A stretch of 6,246 bases of DNA from the NCBI GenBank assembly GCA_025355595.1, contig JANXZI010000698.1, forward strand, positions 1 through 6,246, given 5' to 3'. A model generated the notes under the pieces. The model saw only the letters and a program-made list of their open reading frames with translations, had not been told where the DNA came from and searched no databases. The first letter of the stretch is position 1, and the number at the start of each line of letters is the position of its first letter. The DNA is from Spartobacteria bacterium. Lineage in GTDB: Bacteria; Verrucomicrobiota; Verrucomicrobiia; Chthoniobacterales; Chthoniobacteraceae. The position numbers and the translations under genes are program-made. This document shows positions 1 to 5,843 of the stretch, piece by piece.

Positions 1-290
1 TCGCACCGACCGTCGCCGTGATGAACAACGGCCCGCGCAAGGGCACGAGCAAGACCGCGCTGGATTCGCTCAAGGCCACGCCGACCGTCACCGCCGTATA
101 TCAGCTTCACGAAAACGTCCGCGCTGACAGCGACAACAACACGGGAAAGGAACTGATCGCCAATCACGGCGACCTCGCGGACAAATGCGAGGCGCACTTT
201 ATCAAGTGCAGCGTGAGTGCCGCCGGCGATTCCTACACGATCAGCGTGCCATCGCGCAGCCACACGAAGACCTTCCAGACGCGGAAGTAG
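1..290 (+). CDS. C-terminal fragment of a probable metallo-beta-lactamase-fold (ComEC/Rec2-like) protein
   Basis: The frame is open from the left edge (first full codon at 3) to a TAG at 288-290, so the true start lies outside the window; the GTG and ATG near position 18-23 are probably internal codons. About 95 residues are visible. They include an N-terminal VAVMNNGPRKG segment, then ALDSLKATP, VYQLHENVR, an IANH stretch, and a final beta-rich tail (SYTISVPSRSHTKTF). From memory, this pattern (a 'MNNGP.KG' strand, a helix, 'QLH', 'IAN', then a small beta tail) matches the C-terminus of exported MBL-fold hydrolases of the ComEC/Rec2 type common in Verrucomicrobiota. The catalytic HxHxDH region would lie upstream and cannot be seen, so the family call rests on the tail alone. 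The gene converges on the DUF1501 gene, and its stop codon directly abuts an inverted-repeat element. That a gene ends here is nearly certain; its identity is moderately supported. Confidence 0.6.
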   Translation, partial: APTVAVMNNGPRKGTSKTALDSLKATPTVTAVYQLHENVRADSDNNTGKELIANHGDLADKCEAHFIKCSVSAAGDSYTISVPSRSHTKTFQTRK

Positions 291-393
291 CTGGGAGGGG
301 CGACTTCCAAGTCGCCCTGCGGCGCGGAGTGCCGCCCACAGGAACGCCGGTTCGCGCGTGTGTCGTCGGCGATTTGGAAATCGCCGCTCCCAG
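291..393. repeat. REP/MITE-like 103-bp inverted repeat between convergent genes
   Basis: The left arm (291-316) and right arm (368-393) are inverted copies of 26 bp with 23 matches; the outer 7 bp, CTGGGAG/CTCCCAG, match perfectly. Each arm is itself palindromic: GGCGACTTCCAAGTCGCC at 299-316 and GGCGATTTGGAAATCGCC at 368-385. The 51-bp centre has further small stems (GCGGC with GCCGC, GAAC with GTTC). The element begins on the base after the TAG of the left-hand gene and ends on the base before the DUF1501 stop codon (394-396 on the minus strand), so both genes read stop codon then CTGGGAG. There is no T-run, so it is not a textbook intrinsic terminator, but it could end or stabilise both transcripts. 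I infer a dispersed non-autonomous element of REP/RAYT type; only one copy is visible here. Confidence 0.75.
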
Positions 394-1782
394 TCACGCG
401 ATGATCTGCTTCGCGACCTTGCCGTATACGTCCGTGAGACGGAATGGCCGGCCAGCATAGCGATACGTGAGCTTTTCGTGGTCGAGGCCGAGCAGCGAGA
501 GCACCGTGGCGTGGAGGTCGTGGACGTGCGTGACATTTTCCACGGCGCGTCCGCCGTGGTCGTCCGTCGCGCCGTGGCTGAAGCCGCCGCGGACGCCGCC
601 GCCGGCCATCCACATCGTGTAGCCTTTTGCATTATGGCCGCGTCCGTCGGGCTTGCCGTTGCCGGGCGTGCGGCCAAATTCGCCGCCCCAGATCACGAGC
701 GTGTCCTTGAGCAAGCCGCGCTGTTTCAGGTCGGCGAGCAGGCCGGTGATCGGCTTGTCGGTCTGCGCTGCGTTCGCGCTGAGACGTGTTTTGAGGTTAT
801 TGTGATGATCCCATCCGCCGTGTCCGACCTCGACGAAACGCACGCCCGCTTCCGAAAGTCTGCGCGCCATGAGGCACTGCTTCCCGAATGAATCCGTGAC
901 GCCGCCGCCGATGCCGTAGCTGTCGAGCGTGGCCTTGCTCTCGCCCTTCGTGTCGAGCACGCGCGGCAGTTCAGTCTGCATCTTGAAAGCGAGTTCGTAC
1001 GATTGGATCACGCCCTCGATTTCCGCGCTTGCGCCGCGCGTGAGCATGTCGCGGTTCATCGCCTGCACGAGATCGATCTGCTTGCGCTGGAGGTCGGCGG
1101 GCAGGTCGGGATTGTGGATGTCGGTGACGGTCGCAGTGCTGCCTTCCTCGCGCTGCGCGCCGATGCGCGTGCCCTGATAGACGGCGGGGAGAAATGCGCT
1201 GCCGTAATTTTGCGACCCGAACTGGATCGGCGGCGCGATGGTCACGAAGCCGGGCAGGTTTTCATTCTGCGAACCGAGGCCGTAGAGCGTCCACGCGCCG
1301 AGCGAGGGGCGCACGAATTGCGTGCTGCCGGTGTGCAACTGGATGAATGCCTGGGGGTGGTTCGGGATGTCGGTGGTCATGCCGCGCAGGAGGCACAGAT
1401 CGTCGGCATGGCTCGCGACATTTGGGAACGCGCTGGAGATCCACAGCCCGCTCTGGCCGTGCTGCGACCAGTCGAAAGGCGAAGCGAAGAGGCGGCCCTT
1501 TTCGCCGGACTTGCCGTCGTCGCTCTTGAGTGCGGGCTTGTAGTCAAAGGTGTCCATGTGCGACGGCCCGCCCTGCATGCAGAGGAAGATGACGCGCTTG
1601 GCCTTTGGCAAAAAGTGCGGCGCGCGGACGGCGAGCGTGGCGCTCGATGCGGCGGCGTTCGCGTGGCCCGCGAGACCCTGGAGCGCGAGCCAGCCGAAGC
1701 CGGCGGAGACCGTCTTGAGGAGGTCACGGCGCGAGAGTGGTGTGGGCATCACGTTGTTGCATTGGTGGGGTGCGTTGTTCAT
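394..1782 (-). CDS. DUF1501 family protein, Tat-exported, alkaline-phosphatase-like fold
   Basis: This is a 462-residue protein of normal length for DUF1501 (PF07394). Residues 17-24 read LSRRDLLK, a twin-arginine motif, followed by a hydrophobic stretch and AxA-type cleavage options around ANAA (41-44), so export by Tat in folded form is expected. Family landmarks follow in order: GGPSHMDTFD (71-80), LHTGS (149-153), LPGFVTI (176-182), RRLSEAGVRFVEV (307-319), HGGWDHH (321-327), WGGEFGRTP (365-373), GRGHN (380-384), DDHGGR (407-412) and HDLHAT (421-426). The His/Asp/Glu clusters are the likely metal or catalytic site of this alkaline-phosphatase-like superfamily; the activity is not established. 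The start is ambiguous: ATG at 1780-1782, or Met12 (1747-1749), which would give a more usual Tat n-region. Neither has a Shine-Dalgarno sequence. It lies downstream of the PSCyt1-DUF1549-DUF1553 gene on the same strand, the standard partner, and is probably in its operon. Confidence 0.93.
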   Translation of the reverse strand: MNNAPHQCNNVMPTPLSRRDLLKTVSAGFGWLALQGLAGHANAAASSATLAVRAPHFLPKAKRVIFLCMQGGPSHMDTFDYKPALKSDDGKSGEKGRLFASPFDWSQHGQSGLWISSAFPNVASHADDLCLLRGMTTDIPNHPQAFIQLHTGSTQFVRPSLGAWTLYGLGSQNENLPGFVTIAPPIQFGSQNYGSAFLPAVYQGTRIGAQREEGSTATVTDIHNPDLPADLQRKQIDLVQAMNRDMLTRGASAEIEGVIQSYELAFKMQTELPRVLDTKGESKATLDSYGIGGGVTDSFGKQCLMARRLSEAGVRFVEVGHGGWDHHNNLKTRLSANAAQTDKPITGLLADLKQRGLLKDTLVIWGGEFGRTPGNGKPDGRGHNAKGYTMWMAGGGVRGGFSHGATDDHGGRAVENVTHVHDLHATVLSLLGLDHEKLTYRYAGRPFRLTDVYGKVAKQIIA

Positions 1783-1787
1783 GGCGG

Positions 1788-1955
1788 TGGGTTAGTTGAG
1801 GTGGCGGACTTTGGATTTGAAACGCGGAGGCGCAGAGACGCGGAGGAAGATGCAAAAGCCGTGTGCGCAGATGGCATTTCTTTTTCTCTGCGTCTCTGCG
1901 TCTCCGCGTTTCATCTCATGCTGTCGGAACATGGATTAGTTGAGGTAACGGAATT
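1788..1955. repeat. 24-bp imperfect direct repeat duplicating the 3' end of the DUF1549/DUF1553 gene
   Basis: Copy 1 (1788-1811) and copy 2 (1932-1955) match at 20 of 24 positions and share the exact core TTAGTTGAGGT (1792-1802 and 1936-1946). Copy 2 is the C-terminal end and stop codon of the minus-strand cytochrome-like gene (FRYLN-stop). Copy 1 reads on the minus strand as VRHLN-stop. The copies are offset by 144 bp (48 codons), so both stop codons are in the same frame with no other stop between. Together they bracket the 29-bp-arm inverted repeat. The copies could be a duplication made when the element inserted, or the second could be the remnant of a lost paralogue's end. Confidence 0.6.
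1818..1913. repeat. Inverted repeat with 29-bp arms (CGCGGAG/CGCAGAG type) in the operon gap
   Basis: The left arm (1818-1846) and right arm (1885-1913) are inverted copies with 26 of 29 matches. The outer 12 bp, TGAAACGCGGAG on the left, are perfect, and the spacer is 38 bp. All three differences are G on the left against T on the right, so RNA from the plus strand pairs fully with three G-U wobbles, while RNA from the minus strand (the operon strand) would carry three C-A mismatches. The arms contain internal near-repeats of CGCAGAGA/CGCGGAGG. I recognise this 'CGCGGAGGCGCAGAG' type from memory as a dispersed intergenic repeat in bacterial genomes including Verrucomicrobiota. It sits between the two operon genes and could tune read-through or mRNA stability. 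Confidence 0.7.
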
Positions 1956-4587
1956 CCGCGGAAGCGAAGAGCGCCTGGCAGAAGGTGGCCCACGAGAGCA
2001 GTGCGGCTTTTTCCTTGTCGCCGCCCTTGAGCGGGATCAGCGCCTTCGCCTCGGTGAGAAGATACTGGTCGGCGCGCTTGCGCTCCGCCTCGGTCGAGGG
2101 GCGGCCGAGGGCGAGATGATAGGCGTAGTTCAGGCGGTTCGGGTAATCGAGCTTCGTCGCAAGGATGCGCTTCGCCATCGCGTTGGCCTGCTCGCGGACG
2201 AACTCGTTGTTCATCATGAAGAGCGCCTGCGAGGGGACGTTCGTCGTGTCGCGTGAGGCGACGACGAGGCTCGGCTCGGCGAAGTCGAACACCTCAAGCA
2301 CGTCGGCCACGAAGTCGCGCACGACGGGAAGATACACGCTGCGGCGCTTGCCCTCGTAGTTGGAAAAAATCTCGGGCCGGATGCCCCTGCCGATGTAGCC
2401 GTCGCCGACGGATGCGACGACGGAGCCGTTCGGCGGCGTGGCATCGAGCTGGCCGCTCGCGGCGAGCATCGCGTCGCGGATGGCCTCGGCATCGAGGCGG
2501 CGCTGCGTGGCGTGCCAGAGGAGGCGGTTGTCGGGATCGGTTTCATTTGCGAACGATTCATGCGCGCTGGAGAGCTGGTAGGTGTGCGTGAGCACGAGCG
2601 AGCGGATCATTTTCTTCATGCTCCAGCCGTCCTTTTCAAACTGCACGGCGAGCGTGTCGAGCAGCTCGGGATGGCTCGGCTTCTCGCCGGTCGCGCCGAA
2701 ATTATCCGCGCTGCGCACGAGGCCCGCGCCGAAGAGATGCAGCCAGATGCGGTTCACCGCGACGCGGGCGGTGAGGGGATTTGTCGGTGCGACGAGCCAG
2801 TCGGCGAGTTGCATGCGGCCGCTCTCGCTGTCGGAAATTTTCGGCGCGTCACCATTCGTGAGCACGGGCACGAGGCCGCGCGGCACCGTCTCGGTCGGCT
2901 GATCGATCTCGCCGCGGGTGAGCACGCGCGCGTCGGTGCGCTTGCCTTCCATCACGCCCATGCAGAGTTCGCCTTCCTGCTTCACCGCCGGCGCATAGCC
3001 TTTGCCCTTCTTTTTCTTCCCAGCCTGCGCCGCAAATGCGGCGGCTTTTTTCGAGGCGGGCGTCCCGACTGCCGTCGTGGATTCCGTGAGGGTCCCGCCG
3101 AAGCGCTGCTGGAGACGGGCGAGCGCCTGCTCTTTCTGCTGCGGCGTCATCTGGGCAAGGCGCGCGGCGATCTGCGGATTCTTTCCGGCGAGCTGTTCGA
3201 GGCGCGCGGTGTTGTTGGCGGTGTTGTTGGCGGTGTTGTTGACGGTGAGCGGTGCTGCTTGCACGGGTGCCGGGACGAGATCCTTGGCAGGCTCGGCTGG
3301 AGCGGATTCCGCCGGGGTCTTCGTGCTGCCGCCCGAAAGCGTGAGGAGCAGCGTGCCGTTGCGATTTTTTCCTCCCGCGGCGGCGGTGCCGAAGTAGGTC
3401 TCGGTGCTCTTGAAGATGCCCGCCATCGCGTAGTAGTCGCGCTGGGCGATGGGATCGAACTTGTGATCGTGGCAGCGCGCGCACGCGACGGTCACGCCGG
3501 TGACGGCGCGCGTGGTCACGTCAATCTGCTCATCTACGAGATCCATGCGGAACTGCTCCTTGTTTCTTTCGTTCAGCCCCTTTGGCCCGAGCGCGAGGAA
3601 TCCCGTGGCGATGAGATGCCGGTTGCGTTCGGCGTTGTCCACGTGCGGCAGCAGATCGCCGGCAATCTGTTCGCGCACGAATTCATTGTACGGCTTGTCC
3701 GCATTGAACGCAGCGATCACGTAGTCGCGGTATTTCCACGCGGCGGGAAAAGTAAAATTGCGCTCCTTGCCCGTGCTCTCGGCGTAGCGCGCGACATCGA
3801 GCCAGTGCCGTCCCCAGCGCTCGCCGAATTGCGGCGATGCGAGCAGCCGGTCCACGATCTTCTCAAAGGCATTCGGCGACTTGTCTTTCACGAAGGCATC
3901 CACCTCGTCCGGGCGTGGCGGCAGGCCGATGAGATCAAAGTACACGCGGCGGATCAGCGTCGTGCGATCGGCGTCGGCGACGGGCTTGATTTTCGCAGCC
4001 TCCTGCGCGGCGAGGATGAAACGATCCACATCCGTACGCGCCCACGCCTTGTCCTGCACCTCGGGCGCGGCGTGCGTCTTCGGAAGCTGGAACGCCCAGA
4101 ATTCCTTCGCCTTCACCGGATCCCACTCGCGTTTTGCGATGGGCTTCATCGAGAGGGACTCGCCATTGCGGGGATCGGGCGCGCCCATTTTGATCCACTG
4201 CTCGAATTTCGCGATCACGTCGTCCGGCAATTTTCCGCCCTCTTTTTTTGGCGGCATCTCCATGTCGGAATCCTCGTACCGGATGGCCTTCATCAGCAGG
4301 CTTTCCGTCGGATCGCCGGGCACGACGGCATGGCCGGACTCGCCGCCCATCCGCATGGTTTCTCGCGTGTCGAGCGAGAGGCCGCCCTTCTGCTTGCCGG
4401 CCTGCTTGGAGTGGCAGTCGTAGCATTTCTGCGCGAGCACGGGGCGAATGAATTTCTCGAAAAACTCCACGCCAGCGGCGTCCGGTTTGTCCCCACCGAG
4501 AGGCACTGCGACTGGAATGCCCGGCGTGATGGCTGCGCTGGCGAACGATGCGGTCGCGAGGAAAAATGAGGATGCGGCGAGCTTCAT
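1936..4587 (-). CDS. PSCyt1-DUF1549-DUF1553 exported cytochrome-like protein
   Basis: This 883-residue protein starts with a Sec signal peptide (residues 1-19, ending ASFASAA). A planctomycete cytochrome C domain (PSCyt1, PF07635) spans about 42-115, with the haem motif CYDCH (Cys55, Cys58, His59) and a DMEMPPK segment whose Met111 may be the distal ligand. DUF1549 (PF07583) spans about 183-393, including RRVYFDLIGLPP, FGERWGRHWLDVARYAES and a second CxxCH, CARCHDHKFDP (369-379), normally conserved in this family. Residues 398-540 form an unusual low-complexity insert. DUF1553 (PF07587) follows, its lead-in motif CMGVMEGKR at 542-550 and its main body about 588-860, including NPLTARVAVNRIW, RRLDAEAIRDAML and PSQALFMMNNEFV. 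The ATG at 4585-4587 is chosen because the signal peptide begins there; it has no Shine-Dalgarno sequence. The protein is the family partner of the downstream DUF1501 protein. Electron transfer or roles in polysaccharide metabolism have been proposed for such pairs, but the function is unproven. Confidence 0.95.
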   Translation of the reverse strand: MKLAASSFFLATASFASAAITPGIPVAVPLGGDKPDAAGVEFFEKFIRPVLAQKCYDCHSKQAGKQKGGLSLDTRETMRMGGESGHAVVPGDPTESLLMKAIRYEDSDMEMPPKKEGGKLPDDVIAKFEQWIKMGAPDPRNGESLSMKPIAKREWDPVKAKEFWAFQLPKTHAAPEVQDKAWARTDVDRFILAAQEAAKIKPVADADRTTLIRRVYFDLIGLPPRPDEVDAFVKDKSPNAFEKIVDRLLASPQFGERWGRHWLDVARYAESTGKERNFTFPAAWKYRDYVIAAFNADKPYNEFVREQIAGDLLPHVDNAERNRHLIATGFLALGPKGLNERNKEQFRMDLVDEQIDVTTRAVTGVTVACARCHDHKFDPIAQRDYYAMAGIFKSTETYFGTAAAGGKNRNGTLLLTLSGGSTKTPAESAPAEPAKDLVPAPVQAAPLTVNNTANNTANNTARLEQLAGKNPQIAARLAQMTPQQKEQALARLQQRFGGTLTESTTAVGTPASKKAAAFAAQAGKKKKGKGYAPAVKQEGELCMGVMEGKRTDARVLTRGEIDQPTETVPRGLVPVLTNGDAPKISDSESGRMQLADWLVAPTNPLTARVAVNRIWLHLFGAGLVRSADNFGATGEKPSHPELLDTLAVQFEKDGWSMKKMIRSLVLTHTYQLSSAHESFANETDPDNRLLWHATQRRLDAEAIRDAMLAASGQLDATPPNGSVVASVGDGYIGRGIRPEIFSNYEGKRRSVYLPVVRDFVADVLEVFDFAEPSLVVASRDTTNVPSQALFMMNNEFVREQANAMAKRILATKLDYPNRLNYAYHLALGRPSTEAERKRADQYLLTEAKALIPLKGGDKEKAALLSWATFCQALFASAEFRYLN
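3028..3051 (+). other. Terminator-shaped hairpin antisense within the DUF1549/DUF1553 coding region
   Basis: On the plus strand a perfect 6-bp GC stem (CGCCGC 3028-3033, GCGGCG 3038-3043) with loop AAAT is followed two bases later by six T (3046-3051), the form of an intrinsic terminator. It lies antisense inside the coding region, where the minus strand encodes Lys-Lys-Ala-Ala-Ala-Phe-Ala-Ala. It may simply result from those codons, so a functional call is weak. Confidence 0.25.
3211..3246 (-). repeat. Three tandem 12-bp repeats encoding (Asn-Asn-Thr-Ala)3
   Basis: The 12-bp unit GTTGTTGGCGGT (plus strand) occurs at 3211-3222 and 3223-3234 exactly, and at 3235-3246 with one change (GGC to GAC). 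Read on the minus strand it encodes NNTA three times (residues 450-461; the changed unit lies at the Thr-Val boundary just before). The near-identical DNA units suggest recent expansion by slippage inside the low-complexity linker of the PSCyt1-DUF1549-DUF1553 protein. Being a multiple of three, it can change in copy number without frameshift. Confidence 0.9.
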
Positions 4588-4651
4588 GGGGCGGGTGCGG
4601 GTGGTTGCAGATTGAACAGCGTGGGGCGCGTGTCTTTGGACACAGGAAATT

Positions 4652-4680
4652 CATGTAGCTTTGGAAGGAGAAAATCTCAA
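4652..4680 (-). promoter_or_regulatory. Weak candidate sigma-70-like promoter for the DUF1549-DUF1501 operon
   Basis: On the minus strand, TTGAGA (4675-4680) matches the -35 consensus at 5 of 6 positions. After a 17-bp spacer comes TACATG (4652-4657), a poor -10 match (3 of 6). A start near 4645 would leave a leader of about 60 nt before the ATG at 4587; this would include a small hairpin, GTGTC (4630-4634) pairing with GACAC (4639-4643). The spacing is right, but the -10 is weak and promoter consensus in this phylum is not well defined. Confidence 0.25.
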
Positions 4681-4736
4681 GCGGTTGTCTGGCGGGGACT
4701 GGGAATCCGCGGCAAGGCGCGCGGGTGCAGATGTTC

Positions 4737-4843
4737 GATCAACGTCCAACGTCCAACGTCCAACGCCCAACGCTCAGGGGCAGAATCGGAACGCGAAGCG
4801 GTGCTTGCTTTGGAAGTTGGGCGTTGAGCGTTGGAAGTTGATC
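4737..4843. repeat. Heptad (CCAACGT) inverted repeat in the divergent intergenic region
   Basis: The left arm (4737-4770) is built from tandem 7-bp units of the CCAACGT/CCAACGC type and begins GATCAAC. The right arm (4810-4843) is its inverted copy with 28 of 34 matches and ends GTTGATC, so the termini are perfect. The spacer is 39 bp. From memory, runs of this heptad in both orientations are scattered through verrucomicrobial and planctomycete intergenic DNA and give spurious peptides such as 'NAQRPTSN'. It ends 49 bp before the DUF1080 ATG and is thus in or near that gene's promoter region. The remainder of the 305-bp gap (4588-4736 and 4844-4892) holds the weak minus-strand promoter candidate and no other clear signal; I see no convincing plus-strand promoter. 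Confidence 0.75.
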
Positions 4844-4892
4844 CCGTCCATTCCTGTTTGACTGCCACGCGCTGCCGGGAAGACTGCGCGCC

Positions 4893-5843
4893 ATGATTCC
4901 CCGACTCCTCGCAGTTTCCCTCGCAACGTGTGCATTTGCAGCGACCGGCTTTGCAGCCGATGACACCTTCACCGATCCCGCGGCGGCTGGCGTGGACTTC
5001 CAGATCCAGGGCGAATACTCGGGTGAAAATTGCGGCGCGCAGGTGATCGCGCTCGGCGGCGGAAAATTCCGGCTCGTGGGCTGGGACAGTGGGCTGCCGG
5101 GCAAGACGCCGGATGCGAAGAAGAACCAGGAAATCGAGGGCGCTCTCGAAGGCGGCGCGGCGCATTTCAAGAACGAAGTTTGGGAGGCGACGATCGCCGA
5201 CGGCGAGATGAAGGGCGCAGGCAAGGACGGAGAAAAGCGCACGCTGAAGAAGGTCGAGCGAAAATCTGCCACACTCGGAGCGAAGCCGCCCACTGGAGCG
5301 ACCGTGCTTTTTGACGGCAAAAATGCGGATGCGTGGAAGAACGGCAAGATGGACGCGGACGGGAATCTCGCGTGCGGCACGGTGAGCAAGCAGGAGTTCG
5401 GCGACTTCACGGCACACATTGAATTTCGCACGCCGTTCAAGCCCGCCGCGCGCGGGCAGGGGCGCGCGAACAGCGGCGTGTATCTCCAGGATCGCTACGA
5501 GGTGCAGGTGCTGGATTCCTTTGGCCTCAAGGGCGAGAACAACGAGTGCGGCGGCATCTACACGAAGCACAAGCCGCTCTTGAACATGTGCTATCCACCG
5601 CTGAGCTGGCAGACGTACGACATCGAATTTGAAGCCGCAAAATGGGACGCGGACGGGAAGAAAACGAAGGACGCGATCGTGACGGTGAAGCACAACGGCG
5701 TGCTCATTCACGATCACGCGGCGGTGAACGGCTCGACGACTTCATCTGGTCGCAAGGACGGGCCGGGGCCGGGGCCGTTCCAGCTCCAGAATCACGGCAA
5801 CCCGGTGGTCTTCCGCAATATCTGGGTGGTCGAAAAAAAGTAG
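4893..5843 (+). CDS. Exported DUF1080 (3-keto-disaccharide hydrolase family) protein
   Basis: This is a 316-residue protein. Residues 1-22 are a Sec signal peptide (hydrophobic LLAVSLATCAFAATGF, cleavage after AA22). Residues about 28-70 form a short N-terminal module (FQIQGEYSGE, GAQVIALGGGKFRLVGWDSGLPG) that I associate with exported DUF1080 proteins of this group. The DUF1080 domain (PF06439, concanavalin-like beta-sandwich) spans about 135-314: TVLFDGKNADAWKNG (137-151), FGDFTAHIEFRTPF (169-182), RANSGVYLQDRYEVQVLDS (191-209), GGIYTKHKPLLNMCYPP (220-236), WQTYDIEF (239-246), and the end motif GPFQLQNHGNPVVFRNIWV. The family is linked to hydrolysis of 3-keto-glycosides; the substrate here is unknown. 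The ATG at 4893 is set by the signal peptide; a GGGAAG 10 bases upstream may be a weak ribosome site. It is divergent from the cytochrome-like gene and convergent with the AEC gene. Confidence 0.93.
   Translation: MIPRLLAVSLATCAFAATGFAADDTFTDPAAAGVDFQIQGEYSGENCGAQVIALGGGKFRLVGWDSGLPGKTPDAKKNQEIEGALEGGAAHFKNEVWEATIADGEMKGAGKDGEKRTLKKVERKSATLGAKPPTGATVLFDGKNADAWKNGKMDADGNLACGTVSKQEFGDFTAHIEFRTPFKPAARGQGRANSGVYLQDRYEVQVLDSFGLKGENNECGGIYTKHKPLLNMCYPPLSWQTYDIEFEAAKWDADGKKTKDAIVTVKHNGVLIHDHAAVNGSTTSSGRKDGPGPGPFQLQNHGNPVVFRNIWVVEKK

Noticed and set aside
217..891. 224-codon plus-strand open frame
   Set aside because: It overlaps the end of the left-hand gene, the whole repeat element and the DUF1501 gene in antisense; composition is Arg/Ala-rich and motif-free.
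1792..1932. 46-codon minus-strand small open frame between the two operon genes
   Set aside because: Most of it is translated inverted repeat (GDAETQRKR, FLRVSAPPRF) and the end mimics the duplicated stop region; no sign of coding selection.
1003..2256. 417-codon plus-strand open frame crossing the DUF1501 gene, the gap and the end of the cytochrome-like gene
   Set aside because: It runs antisense to two well-supported genes and through an inverted repeat, with no domain signal of its own.
2512..4569. 685-codon open frame on the plus strand opposite the cytochrome-like gene
   Set aside because: It is the antisense shadow of a GC-rich gene with clear PSCyt1, DUF1549 and DUF1553 motifs; the translated product shows no recognisable motif and is biased to Arg, Ala, Glu and His.
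4737..4776. Short tandem heptads considered as a CRISPR or binding-site array
   Set aside because: The units are 7 bp, contiguous without spacers, and mirrored as an inverted repeat; this is not CRISPR architecture, and no cas genes are present.
4677..5717. 346-codon minus-strand open frame opposite DUF1080
   Set aside because: It is the antisense of a gene with a signal peptide and DUF1080 motifs; its end is translated heptad repeat (NAQRPTSK, LDVGRW), a well-known look of spurious frames.
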